From positions 1 through 64,000 of the forward strand of contig JBMHCT010000030.1 of NCBI GenBank assembly GCA_049889775.1: a stretch of 64,000 bases of DNA, read 5' to 3'. How positions within the stretch are numbered: position 1 is the stretch's first letter; the number at the start of each line of letters is the position of its first letter. Positions 8,656 to 18,227 of the stretch are shown here, in pieces. Position numbers and translations under genes: made by a program. The stretch comes from Jejuia sp049889775 (GTDB taxonomy: Bacteria > Bacteroidota > Bacteroidia > Flavobacteriales > Flavobacteriaceae). The notes beneath the pieces were generated by a model. The model was not told the DNA's origin, did no database searches, and saw only the letters and a program-made list of their open reading frames with translations.

Positions 8656-11262
8656 ATGAGAAATAAAATTTTTTCACTCCTAATATCAATCTTAGCCGTA
8701 AACTTTTGGTCTTGCAATACACAACAAACCTCAACAGAGGAAAACGCTATTGAACTTAGGGTAGAGAAAATGTTGTCTGATATGACATTGGAAGAAAAGA
8801 TTAATTATATCAGTGGCATGAGACTCGGAGGACATGGTCCTAACCAATGGGATGGTACAAAAGGTATCGAACGCCTAAATTTAGCGCCTTTTAAAATTTA
8901 TCATGGACCTTATGGGGTAAGCGCACTTCGATATGCAAAGAAAAATGGTACCTACTACCCCTCTTCAATCAATATGGCTACTACTTGGAATCCGGAATTG
9001 GTACAGGAAGCCACAACCTCCCTCAGTAAAGAATTAAAAGCTTCTGGAGGACAATCTAACGCAGGTCCAGGCATGAATATTATTCGAGACCTAAGAGGCG
9101 GAAGAAGCTCGGAATATTTTACTGAAGCCCCTTATCTTAATGGAGAAATAGCGTCTGCTTATTTAAAAGGTATTCAATCTCAAGGGAACTTCGCCATCAT
9201 GAAGCACTACATCTGCAATAACCAAGAACGAGAACGTAATTATATTGATGTTAAGGTAAGCGAACGTGCCTTAAGAGAAATATACCTTCCAGGGTTTAAG
9301 CAAGCTGTAGTAAAGGGCGGAGTGCTTGGGGTGATGACTGGTTATAATACCATTAACGGAAAACACAGTTCTGAAAACAAACATCTCATACAAGATATTC
9401 TTAAGGACGAATGGGGGTTTAAAGGCATTGTTATGACAGATTGGTCTGGGTCTGCAGAATCTGCTGTTTCTATGATAAAAGCGGGTACGGATTTGGAAAT
9501 GCCACGTCCAAAAACACTAACACCTTCAAACGTTTTAAAAGCCATTGAACAAGGGGAAATTGACGAAAATGCCATAGATGAGATGGTTAAACGTATTCTG
9601 TACGTTACTTATTTCACAGGAGTGATGGATAAAAACCCTGAAATTAAACCAGAGGAAATAGCAACACTTGAAAGCATAGAAATAGCAGGTAAAGTTGCTG
9701 ACGAATCTTTTGTATTACTTAAAAATGAAAATGCAATACTTCCCATTAATAGAGAGCAGGTGAAACGTATTGCGGTAATTGGACCTAACGGAGATTTTGG
9801 TGCTCATTTCCGTGATGGTGCAAAAACCTATCAAATGCTTCAGGGCGGGGGAAGCGCCTCTATTTCGCCACCTGCCAATAAAATGATTACACCACTTAAA
9901 GGCATACAAAACTACGCCAAAGGTGTGAAGGTATCTTATGAACCTGGTAGTTATGGAGAACATGGCTGTACTACCATTCTTTCTGAATTTTTAGAAACGG
10001 CAATTGGCGATAAAGGACTTAATGCACGTTATTTTGCAACCAACAATCTAGAAGGAGAGTATATCGAAAAAATAGATGAAAAAATTAACTTCAGGTGGCA
10101 AAAAACTCCAGGTATCATAGAGCAGGGAAACAGCAAACAAAACGGCTCGGATTCACCTTTTTCGGTGGAATGGACAGGTAAGCTTAAAACACCTGTAACC
10201 CGTAATTATACTTTTGAAGTTATGGCACAAGGTGCCGTTAAGGTTTTTATTAATAATCAACTTGTAGTAGATAAAGATAAACCTGGTGTGGGTTGGGACA
10301 AGTTTGCCATGGGTAGTATTCATCTTGAAAAAGGAATGAATGATATTAGGGTTGAGTTTAGAAAAACATGCGCCCGCAATCAATGTCAATTACTGTGGGA
10401 TTATGGAAATGATGCATATCTAGAAAAAGCTTTAGCACTTGCCAAAACAAGTGATATTGTTGTTATGCCTGTGGGTACATCTGGACGCATAGAAACCGAA
10501 GCTCTAGATAGGGACGAACAACTAAACCGTTCAGAAAGTTTAGCCTTATCTAAAGCTCAAGAAAATCTAATTAAAGAAGTGGCTAAGGTGAACAAAAATG
10601 TGGTAGTGGTTACGTTTACCGCAGGCGTAGTATGCGAAAACTGGAAAGACGATGTGTCGGCCATTATTTACGGCGGATTTCCGGGTCAAGAAGGCGGAAA
10701 TGCACTGGGGCGTATTCTATTTGGTGAAGTAAACCCTTCCGGGAAATTAACCGTTTCAATTCCTAAAACTGTCTCTCAGTATCCGGAAAAATGGTATTCT
10801 TATGAGCAACAAATTTCATATGACGAAGGCATTTTTGTTGGGTATCGTTATTTTGATGAAAACAATTTAGAACCTGCTTTTCCTTTCGGGCATGGTTTGA
10901 GCTATACGTCCTTCAACTATGGAAACATGAAGACTCCAAAAAAAGTTAAAATCGGTAATGCTGTAGACATTCAAGTTTCAATTACAAATACTGGTAAAAC
11001 AGCAGGTAAAGAAACTGTACAGGTTTATGTTAAAGATTTAAAAAGTAGTGAACTACGACCAAACAAAGAATTAAAAGCCTTTAAAAAAGTGGCTTTATCA
11101 CCCAACGAAACTCAAGATATTTCATTTTCACTTAAACCAGAAGCTTTCGCCTTTTTTAGTGAAGCAAAAAACCAATGGGTTACCGAACCTGGTGCATTTG
11201 AAATTTGGATAGGAAGTTCTTCATCCGATATTAAACAAAAAGCAAAAATCATATTAGAATAG
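8656..11262 (+). CDS. GH3 beta-glycosidase lipoprotein with inserted PA14 domain
   Basis: 868-residue GH3 exo-beta-glycosidase (beta-glucosidase/xylosidase-like) with a lipoprotein signal (FWSCNT). Domains in order: N-terminal barrel with the nucleophile D262 in GIVMTDWSG and the substrate-contact motif MKHYICNNQE; an alpha/beta sandwich interrupted by a PA14 domain (about 445-590, NFRWQKTPG...YTFEV); and a C-terminal fibronectin-III-like domain (PFGHGLSYTSF onward). PA14 insertions in GH3 narrow specificity toward short oligosaccharides. The stop is only 3 bases before the next ATG, indicating an operon. The galactan-like setting makes a beta-galactosidase or beta-xylosidase activity as possible as beta-glucosidase. 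Confidence 0.88.
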   Translation: MRNKIFSLLISILAVNFWSCNTQQTSTEENAIELRVEKMLSDMTLEEKINYISGMRLGGHGPNQWDGTKGIERLNLAPFKIYHGPYGVSALRYAKKNGTYYPSSINMATTWNPELVQEATTSLSKELKASGGQSNAGPGMNIIRDLRGGRSSEYFTEAPYLNGEIASAYLKGIQSQGNFAIMKHYICNNQERERNYIDVKVSERALREIYLPGFKQAVVKGGVLGVMTGYNTINGKHSSENKHLIQDILKDEWGFKGIVMTDWSGSAESAVSMIKAGTDLEMPRPKTLTPSNVLKAIEQGEIDENAIDEMVKRILYVTYFTGVMDKNPEIKPEEIATLESIEIAGKVADESFVLLKNENAILPINREQVKRIAVIGPNGDFGAHFRDGAKTYQMLQGGGSASISPPANKMITPLKGIQNYAKGVKVSYEPGSYGEHGCTTILSEFLETAIGDKGLNARYFATNNLEGEYIEKIDEKINFRWQKTPGIIEQGNSKQNGSDSPFSVEWTGKLKTPVTRNYTFEVMAQGAVKVFINNQLVVDKDKPGVGWDKFAMGSIHLEKGMNDIRVEFRKTCARNQCQLLWDYGNDAYLEKALALAKTSDIVVMPVGTSGRIETEALDRDEQLNRSESLALSKAQENLIKEVAKVNKNVVVVTFTAGVVCENWKDDVSAIIYGGFPGQEGGNALGRILFGEVNPSGKLTVSIPKTVSQYPEKWYSYEQQISYDEGIFVGYRYFDENNLEPAFPFGHGLSYTSFNYGNMKTPKKVKIGNAVDIQVSITNTGKTAGKETVQVYVKDLKSSELRPNKELKAFKKVALSPNETQDISFSLKPEAFAFFSEAKNQWVTEPGAFEIWIGSSSSDIKQKAKIILE

Positions 11263-11265
11263 ATT

Positions 11266-12057
11266 ATGAAAAAAACACCTTTTATTTTACTCTCCCTATA
11301 TTTATTCATTACAAATACATCTTGCACTCAAAAAGAGGATACTTTTGTTGATTTATTTAATGGTGAAAACCTAGATGGTTGGTACCTTAAACTCAGAAAT
11401 AACGATACAACCTTAGCCAAAAAAGTATTCACGGTTGATAATGAAATGGTGCATGTGTTTAAAGACTTTCCTTCGGAATACGAATTGAATAAAGGCAAGA
11501 ATGGTACCCATGGGATGATGTATACCAATAAATCCTACAGCAAATTTATTTTGAAGTTTGAATACAAATGGGGAAAAGGTTTAGCAAATAACTTTGACCA
11601 GTTTCAATATGATGCTGGTGTATTTTACCATGTTATGGACGACAAAATTTGGCCAAAGGGCATTGAATATCAAGTGAGGTACAATCACGTTACCAACACA
11701 AACCACACTGGTGATTTTTGGTCTCCAGAAATGGATTGGTATTCTGCAGATGGTAAAACCTTCACCCCAAAAGAAAAGGGTGGAAAATTGCTCGTAAAAC
11801 GTGGAGAGCATTTGGCTTTAAAGGATTTTGATAATTATAATGCGCTTAACGGCAAATGGAACCAATGTGAAGTCATCGTAATGGCCGACAAATATGTCAT
11901 CCATAAACTCAACGGGGAAATTGTAAATATGGCTACTAACTTGCCGTATGCTTCGGGCAAAATCGGTTTTCAATCTGAAACGGCTGAAATATTTTATAGA
12001 AATATTGAGATTAGAGAGTTTGAGGAAAGTATTCCTATTTCAGAATTTATCAACTAA
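11266..12057 (+). CDS. DUF1080 lipoprotein (3-keto-disaccharide hydrolase-like)
   Basis: 263-residue lipoprotein (NTSCTQ) of the DUF1080 family. The fold is a concanavalin-like jelly roll, seen from DLFNGENLDGWYL at the start and SGKIGFQSETAEIFYRNIEI at the end. Members have been annotated as 3-keto-disaccharide or 3-keto-glucoside hydrolases and are frequent in Bacteroidota sugar loci. It starts 3 bases after the GH3 stop and ends 10 bases before the convergent AraC gene, so it is the last gene of the left operon. It could equally be a non-catalytic glycan-binding protein. Confidence 0.8.
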   Translation: MKKTPFILLSLYLFITNTSCTQKEDTFVDLFNGENLDGWYLKLRNNDTTLAKKVFTVDNEMVHVFKDFPSEYELNKGKNGTHGMMYTNKSYSKFILKFEYKWGKGLANNFDQFQYDAGVFYHVMDDKIWPKGIEYQVRYNHVTNTNHTGDFWSPEMDWYSADGKTFTPKEKGGKLLVKRGEHLALKDFDNYNALNGKWNQCEVIVMADKYVIHKLNGEIVNMATNLPYASGKIGFQSETAEIFYRNIEIREFEESIPISEFIN

Positions 12058-12067
12058 ATTTTATCTT

Positions 12068-13009
12068 TTAGTCTTTATTTTCTCCCTTATTCCTAAACTT
12101 TCTAGGGGAATAACCTGTTTGTTTTTTAAAGACAGATGAAAAATATTGTGATGAACAAAACCCACTGTCAAACGCAATTCTCGTTATACTGTCTGTAGTT
12201 TTTTGAAGTTTTTCACTGGCGTTTGCTACTCTTAAATTCAAAAGATATTGCATTGGAGCATACCCCGTTTCTCTTTTGAGTATATAATTTAAACTTGTTT
12301 GCCCTATATCTATTACAGAGGCCATTTCTTTTAAAGTCCATTGGTGAGACAAATTGCTATTTAATTTTCTTTCAAGTATATCCACCTTTGATTTATGTCC
12401 AGTAGTTAAACTATGGTCATTTTCAACAAATGCACGCGTAATTTTTACCAGCAAACGGTCTATCAACCCATTTATCAATGTCAATTGCATATTGTCGTTA
12501 AAGAGTAGTTCCTCTGCAATCAAATCCAGTTCCTCTTTTATACTTTTATTGGAGAAAAAATGCTTTTGAGAATTAACTAATTTCTTCCCAATGATATTTT
12601 GTTCTTTTGCGGAAAAACAAGAGCGGTATCCAAGCCTTAATGTGCCATTCTTTTCAAAGACCTTTGGTTTAATAACTAACCAATACACTTGCCCTATATC
12701 CATTACTCCATGAGGGCTACCGTGTTCTTGCCAAGGAAATGTAATTACACAATCCCCTGGAAATAACGTATATGTTTTATCCTCAATTTTCCAATTGTAT
12801 TTTCCTTTATTGATATAACATATTTCAATCCCTTCATTATAATGCATGTCCAAAGATTTTAACCTCAGCTCATTAAATTCTATACTGCCAAACTCTTTAA
12901 TGTGTAGCTGTTTTTCGTAAACCGAACTTGTCATTAAGAACTTTTCAAGTTTCGGCCATGTGTCCAAAATTTTTGGCGTTTCGTGTGCAAACAAAAAATT
13001 TCCTATCAT
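12068..13009 (-). CDS. AraC-family transcriptional regulator with cupin sensor
   Basis: About 313 residues. The N-terminal half is a cupin-type sensor (YNEGIEICYINKGKYNW, LFPGDCVITFPWQEHGSP). The C-terminal 100 residues are a double helix-turn-helix of AraC/XylS type (WTLKEMASVIDIGQTSLNYILK; IAFDSGFCSSQYFSSVFKKQTGYSP). It is probably the local sugar-responsive activator of the flanking glycan genes; unlike many loci of this type there is no hybrid two-component sensor here. An in-frame GTG at 13033 would add eight residues; the ATG at 13009 is preferred because the GTG abuts an inverted repeat. Divergent from the gene at 13180. Confidence 0.88.
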   Translation of the reverse strand: MIGNFLFAHETPKILDTWPKLEKFLMTSSVYEKQLHIKEFGSIEFNELRLKSLDMHYNEGIEICYINKGKYNWKIEDKTYTLFPGDCVITFPWQEHGSPHGVMDIGQVYWLVIKPKVFEKNGTLRLGYRSCFSAKEQNIIGKKLVNSQKHFFSNKSIKEELDLIAEELLFNDNMQLTLINGLIDRLLVKITRAFVENDHSLTTGHKSKVDILERKLNSNLSHQWTLKEMASVIDIGQTSLNYILKRETGYAPMQYLLNLRVANASEKLQKTTDSITRIAFDSGFCSSQYFSSVFKKQTGYSPRKFRNKGENKD

Positions 13010-13033
13010 GATAATTTGTTCAATATCTTTCAC

Positions 13034-13055
13034 TGTAAAATTATTATATTTTACA
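13034..13055. promoter_or_regulatory. Perfect inverted repeat upstream of the AraC gene
   Basis: TGTAAAAT, six bases, ATTTTACA: an 8-bp perfect inverted repeat in the 146-170 base divergent region between the regulator and the GH117/GH2 pair. It is a candidate operator for autoregulation. It is AT-rich, so chance is possible, and AraC proteins usually bind direct repeats. Confidence 0.35.
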
Positions 13056-13179
13056 ATTTAAAAAATGCCTTTATTGCAAAATTATTTAATAGTGAATTTA
13101 AGAGCACTTTTAAATCTTAAGCTGTTATTTATCATATAATTAAGTTTAAAAAAGTTCTATTATTACCAAAAAACTAAAC

Positions 13180-14400
13180 ATGAGACATATTGCTATTTTC
13201 GTTATTCTAATATTGCTAGTAGGCTTTAGCGCTTGTAATAAAGCAAATGATTACCAAAGCGCTTCTTATAAAAGATTTCTAAATAACCCATTACGTTATG
13301 AAAAATTCAATGAGTTTTACACCAAAATTAAAACGACCCCAATTACTGGTATTGGATTTCAAGAGGGTGTTGCTAGACGTGACCCATCATCTATTATAAA
13401 AGTAGACGGTTTATATTATGTATGGTACACCAGAACTCCTGAGGGCATTCCTGTCGTTGGCAGAAGTAAAGCTAACGATACGTTGCGCGCCTACCCTTGG
13501 GATTTAGCAGACATCTATTATGCTACCTCTCCTGATGGTTACAATTGGACCGAAAAAGGGAAGGCTGTTGGCAGGGGTAACAAAGGCGATTATGATGGAC
13601 GCACGGTATTCACGCCAGACATTTTGGTGGCCAACAATAAGTATTATCTTTTTTATCAGGCCGCAGGCAGTTTAAAAGAGCAAGGTTGGAGCCCGAAAGG
13701 GTCTGATGGCGGTGATTTTGTGCCCAATGTTCTTGGTTTATCTTGGGCAGATTCACCCAATGGGCCATGGCATAAAGCTGAAAATCCAGTTCTGGAAGTT
13801 GGTGATGAACAAGAATGGGACAGCAATGTGGTTCACGACCCATGCCTCATAGCGCGCGAAGGCAAGTTCTTTCTATACTATAAAAGTTCCCCTCGCGTAC
13901 CTTGGTTAAATTTGAAAGAAGGGGATTTTGCCCCTGAATACGGTGATATTGACCGCGCCATAATTGGTGTGGCCATAGCTGAATCTCCTGAAGGTCCCTA
14001 CGTTAAATCTAAGTATAACCCTGTTCTATTGGGCGGACATGAGTGCATCATGTGGCCTTACAAAAAAGGCGTTTGCGCCATGCTTAGTGAAGGCCCTGAA
14101 AAAAACAGCATTCAGTTCGCTGAAGACGGTATTAACTTTTATCCCGTGGCGCATGGGATTGAGGTTCCCAAAGCAGGAGGTACTTTTAGAGCTGGAAACT
14201 ACACAGATACAGACGAAAAAGATGGCCAAGGGATTACTTGGGGATTGTACCAAGTGATTCATAACGATTGGAATTACATAAAACGTTTTGATTGTAATTT
14301 AAGTTTGAAACACGGGGAAAAGAAAGCAATTAGATACGAAAAAGTGCGTAATTGGATGGATGGAAAAATACCATCTGACGCGCTAAACAGTTTAGATTAA
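13180..14400 (+). CDS. Second GH117-type enzyme (lipoprotein)
   Basis: 406-residue lipoprotein (FSACNK) paralogous to the GH117-type gene at 4838-6124. Shared landmarks: ARRDPSS with D68, VHDPC with D220, GGHECIMWP with H287/E288, WADSPNGPW and GQGITWG. Expected activity is release of anhydro-L-galactose or a related alpha-linked sugar; it differs from the first copy in the loops between the first two blades, so a different oligosaccharide or sulfation state may be recognised. The first gene on the far side of the AraC regulator, it is followed after 5 bases by the large GH2-like gene, so the two probably form one transcript. Confidence 0.75.
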   Translation: MRHIAIFVILILLVGFSACNKANDYQSASYKRFLNNPLRYEKFNEFYTKIKTTPITGIGFQEGVARRDPSSIIKVDGLYYVWYTRTPEGIPVVGRSKANDTLRAYPWDLADIYYATSPDGYNWTEKGKAVGRGNKGDYDGRTVFTPDILVANNKYYLFYQAAGSLKEQGWSPKGSDGGDFVPNVLGLSWADSPNGPWHKAENPVLEVGDEQEWDSNVVHDPCLIAREGKFFLYYKSSPRVPWLNLKEGDFAPEYGDIDRAIIGVAIAESPEGPYVKSKYNPVLLGGHECIMWPYKKGVCAMLSEGPEKNSIQFAEDGINFYPVAHGIEVPKAGGTFRAGNYTDTDEKDGQGITWGLYQVIHNDWNYIKRFDCNLSLKHGEKKAIRYEKVRNWMDGKIPSDALNSLD

Positions 14401-14405
14401 AGAAA

Positions 14406-17400
14406 ATGAGAGTATTTATATTATCCTTTTTATTGGTGGCCTTTTCGCCATCTATATATGGTCAAAAGGCAAAGAAAAATCAAGATGAGCGCGAGCATAT
14501 TCAGCTATCAAATACAGCATGGTACGCGCAATTAGATGAAGACGCACAATGGCAAAATGACACCCTATACTTACCTTCGGAAGTAGAACTATCAAAAATT
14601 CCTGTAAATCCGCCAACTGAAGGATGGCAAAATCTCTACAAAAACAAAACGGTAAAAACAGATATTCCCGTTTCCATAGAAGAACTCTTCAGCAAGGGTA
14701 TAAATAGCTACGCATATCACGGTGTAAGTTGGCTTTGGTGCGACACATTTATTCCTGAAAACTGGAAAGGAAAATACATCAGCTTTGATGTTGAAAAAGC
14801 CAGATTGCGCATTGAAATTTACATTAACGAGCAACTTGCTGGTTATGACCTAATAGCCGAAACACCGTACTCAGTTAATGTCTCGGATAAGTTGCAATAC
14901 GGCAAAACCAATCGTATTGCCATACGCTTAACCAACCCCGGTGGACAGAGAGGTTGGGCAGATTATCCAAGTATAGGCTGGGGCAAATACCGTTTTCCTG
15001 CTAGTCATGATTTTTCAGGTGTTGGCCACATCACAATCACAGCAAAATCTTCTACTTACATTGATGATATTTTTGTGAAAACACTGCCTCCTATTTCAGA
15101 AAAAAAAGTAGAAATTTCAGGAGTCGTCATAAATAATTCCGAAAGCATTGATAATGCAAACATTAACCTTTCTATTGCATCTGTTTCAACAGGAAAAACT
15201 ATGTATTCCAGTAATTGGAAACAGTCTCTAAGCAAAGGAAATAATGCGTTCAAAAAGCACATTGTCTTAAAAAAAGCATTACCCTGGGATATCGACAATC
15301 CCAATTTGTATCGTTGTGAAATTACCATTAAAAAGGGCAAACCCATAGATAATTTTTCAACCAGATTTGGTTTGAGAACCTTCGAAATAAAACAACGTAA
15401 CGGCAACCCTTCATTTTATGTAAATGGGAAACGTATTCGTATTCGCTCTGCGATAGACTGGGGCTACTATGCACATACAGGGTTTTATGCTACGCCCCGA
15501 CAGGCTAGAAAAAGTGTTAATAAATCCAAAGAAATTGGACACAATATGCTTAGTTTTCACCGTCGTATCGGGGAACCCGAAGTTCTGAATTATGCCGATA
15601 AAGCTGGTTTATACCTTTACGAAGAACCCGGTGGATTTAGAGGAAAAGGACAGGGCGACGGCATTCCCGAAAATACATTTACCGCCAAAGTAATGCTTGA
15701 AAAAGTGCGCCGTATGGTATTGCGGGACCGCAACCACCCCAGTTTAATTTGGTACACCTTAGCCAATGAAGACCCGAGTTTTACCAAGACTAGAAAAAAA
15801 GCTTTGGAAATGGTAAACCAATTGGATAACAGTCGGTTGATTTGTAATTCATCCGGGTGGGGGAAAATAGAACATTTCAAACCTTATGATTCCATTATTA
15901 GCAATATGCTGGTGGATGACCATTCGGTTATGGAATTTACAGCACATTCTGAGGGTATTCCGATAATAAAAAAGGAAAAAGCCCTATACAGCCAATTGCT
16001 TGAGGACGCCGAAAAACGAGATAGGAGCACAGATTCTGAATCTCGGTTTAGGGAAACTGATTTCTTTTCACATCAAAAACAAAATGATTCCTGTATTACT
16101 TATTGGGGTGAAGTACGTTGTTTTACGGGACCTCCAAACTGGTATAAGGCTTCTGAGATGCAAAAGGAAAAAGGATATCAAGGTTATGATATGAATATTT
16201 ACAAACCGATGCGGGATAAGTTGGAGAAATTTTTCAACTCGCATGATTTTCCCAATACGGGAAGTAAAAACATTCTATCACCTGCCGATTTGAGTACCCA
16301 AGCTGGTCGTGGATTAATGTATATTGATGGAAGGTTGGAGCAAATTATTATGTCTAACGATTTAAATGATGGTTTCGCAATCAACGGATGGACCTCAGGA
16401 CCACAACTCCCTTTAGAATGGGAATCTGCTATACTAGATGAAGCTCGAAATTTAAAAGGCCCTCTAAAAGATTTTACCTTCTGGAATAGAACAAATCAAA
16501 TTGCTATTTTCCGTCAAAACGGAAAGTATTTTAAACCAAATGATACCATCGTTTTTAAAGTGGGTTTGATTAACGAGGCAAAACTTCCGAAAGGTAAATA
16601 TCAGCTAAATTTGCATGTTACTGACGGAAATGGTGCTGAAGTTTTAAAGCTTCCAACACACAACGTAACTATTTTAGGTGGCGAAACTCACGCCCAAAAT
16701 ATCCTTGAAAAACTGCCTATAGTTGCTCAAGACCAATGGAAAGCCGGTTATATCACGCTACACGCTTCATTGTTAAAAAATGGCAAACCCTTAAGTAATG
16801 GTTCAGAACAAGTTTTGTTCCAAAATCGAAGTTCTTATAAAGCAGATTTTACAAACACTAAAGGCTTATCCATTTATTGGAATATCGCAAAAATGGTCGT
16901 CTTAGAAGCCGGTGGACAAATACAAGATTATACTATTGAAGCCCCAAAAGTAGACTATATTTTGGCAGGAACTATTACGCAAAACACCAGAGGAAGGTCC
17001 TATTACGGCGAAGTTGAAAAGGCTCCAAAGCCTTCCTATTTATTGAGTGAAGCCGAAACAAAAGACGTATTACGCAGAGTTAAAAATGATGGAACTACCT
17101 TGATAGTAAATGTAAATGACAAATGGTTTAGTTGGCTTTTTGAGCAAGATATCATCTCTAAAATTCCCATGGCTTCTTTTACTGACAATGAAATGCAAAC
17201 CAAATTCTGGAATGGCAACGGCTGGGGGTATATTGACCATTTCATTGGAAATCAACCCATTCCATCAGGTTCTACCATTGGAACTACAAGTTGGGAGCCT
17301 CCGTCAGGCCCTGCGGGTTTCTTTCCGTTTGAATCCAATCATCCCACAAAAGTATATGGTTCCTATTTTGAGAATGGTGGAAAAATTAGGGTGCTGATTG

Positions 17401-17519
17401 GTGAAGTGGCCTATGGAAAAGGGAAAGTAATTCTAAGTAAAACCTATCCTGTAAATGCTAATCATGCCTTTAATGATTTGTTGTTTTACAATATGATTTT
17501 AAAAAGTTTGAAACAGTAG
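14406..17519 (+). CDS. Large secreted GH2-superfamily enzyme
   Basis: 1037 residues with signal peptide (FSPSIYGQ). GH2 order is recognisable: sugar-binding jelly roll (about 40-220), Ig-like domain, and barrel with acid/base candidate E455 in RDRNHPSLIWYTLANED and nucleophile candidate E569 in TYWGEVRC. The usual GNE motif reads ANE here. After the barrel come a beta-sandwich region (about 690-810) and a C-terminal region ending in KGKVILSKTYPVN that resembles a beta-galactosidase-associated domain. It is distinct in sequence from the first GH2 in the window. Substrate unknown, probably a beta-linked galactose or uronate given the paired GH117-type enzyme. Confidence 0.8.
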   Translation: MRVFILSFLLVAFSPSIYGQKAKKNQDEREHIQLSNTAWYAQLDEDAQWQNDTLYLPSEVELSKIPVNPPTEGWQNLYKNKTVKTDIPVSIEELFSKGINSYAYHGVSWLWCDTFIPENWKGKYISFDVEKARLRIEIYINEQLAGYDLIAETPYSVNVSDKLQYGKTNRIAIRLTNPGGQRGWADYPSIGWGKYRFPASHDFSGVGHITITAKSSTYIDDIFVKTLPPISEKKVEISGVVINNSESIDNANINLSIASVSTGKTMYSSNWKQSLSKGNNAFKKHIVLKKALPWDIDNPNLYRCEITIKKGKPIDNFSTRFGLRTFEIKQRNGNPSFYVNGKRIRIRSAIDWGYYAHTGFYATPRQARKSVNKSKEIGHNMLSFHRRIGEPEVLNYADKAGLYLYEEPGGFRGKGQGDGIPENTFTAKVMLEKVRRMVLRDRNHPSLIWYTLANEDPSFTKTRKKALEMVNQLDNSRLICNSSGWGKIEHFKPYDSIISNMLVDDHSVMEFTAHSEGIPIIKKEKALYSQLLEDAEKRDRSTDSESRFRETDFFSHQKQNDSCITYWGEVRCFTGPPNWYKASEMQKEKGYQGYDMNIYKPMRDKLEKFFNSHDFPNTGSKNILSPADLSTQAGRGLMYIDGRLEQIIMSNDLNDGFAINGWTSGPQLPLEWESAILDEARNLKGPLKDFTFWNRTNQIAIFRQNGKYFKPNDTIVFKVGLINEAKLPKGKYQLNLHVTDGNGAEVLKLPTHNVTILGGETHAQNILEKLPIVAQDQWKAGYITLHASLLKNGKPLSNGSEQVLFQNRSSYKADFTNTKGLSIYWNIAKMVVLEAGGQIQDYTIEAPKVDYILAGTITQNTRGRSYYGEVEKAPKPSYLLSEAETKDVLRRVKNDGTTLIVNVNDKWFSWLFEQDIISKIPMASFTDNEMQTKFWNGNGWGYIDHFIGNQPIPSGSTIGTTSWEPPSGPAGFFPFESNHPTKVYGSYFENGGKIRVLIGEVAYGKGKVILSKTYPVNANHAFNDLLFYNMILKSLKQ

Positions 17520-17540
17520 TTTCGGCAAAAGCTTAAAAAA

Positions 17541-18215
17541 TCAAAAATTATCCTTAACCTTCTTTTTTCTGCCCATATTGAAGATGCCTACCTTCAAGCC
17601 AATACCTACAGAGAAACCGTTTATATTTCCTTTTTTATAAAGCGGTTGTTCATAATCACTTGTAAATCGATATCTAAAACCGGTTTCTAATTGTGTATAC
17701 CTTGAAAAATTATAAAGTATATTAATCCCTGGTTCTACAATAAAAAACGTATCTAAATCTTCATCTTTAATATCGTCATCTATACCCTCATAATCATTGG
17801 TAAAATTATTGCCAAAATAACCAACTGCACCACCACCAACTAATACAGGAAAAGAGACACTAATAAAGCGTTTGCCAAATAAAATAGGTTCAACATGCAG
17901 ACCACCATATGCCCCTATCATGGCTATTTTATCACCATTAAATAAATCTGGTCTATCATTATCTCTTTCATTAAAAAATACCGTACCCCCAAAACCTATT
18001 TCAATCTTTCTATTGGCTACATATGCCAGTTTAAAATTTCCAAAGCCAGTATCTCTGCCGTCTATTTGACCATAATGCAAATTGAAACCCAAATACACGC
18101 CATGTACAACATTTTTTCGGTCATCAAATTGTACATAATCCTGAGAGTCTTCCTTTTGCCCAAAAAGAGAATTACAGGCGATTAAAACGAATAGTATTGT
18201 AAGTATTCTGTTCAT
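17541..18215 (-). CDS. Outer-membrane beta-barrel-like protein
   Basis: 224 residues with signal peptide (CNSLFGQ). Alternating aromatic/polar beta strands (VYLGFNLHYGQ, KIEIGFGGTVFF, YTQLETGFRYRF, GFSVGIGLKVGIF) suggest an eight-stranded outer-membrane barrel of the OmpA/W size. Last gene of the sigma-factor operon, 12 bases after the DUF4097-like gene, and convergent with the GH2 gene. Its job is unknown; by context it may be an envelope-stress target or sensor partner. Confidence 0.7.
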   Translation of the reverse strand: MNRILTILFVLIACNSLFGQKEDSQDYVQFDDRKNVVHGVYLGFNLHYGQIDGRDTGFGNFKLAYVANRKIEIGFGGTVFFNERDNDRPDLFNGDKIAMIGAYGGLHVEPILFGKRFISVSFPVLVGGGAVGYFGNNFTNDYEGIDDDIKDEDLDTFFIVEPGINILYNFSRYTQLETGFRYRFTSDYEQPLYKKGNINGFSVGIGLKVGIFNMGRKKKVKDNF

Positions 18216-18227
18216 TTTTTGATTGAT

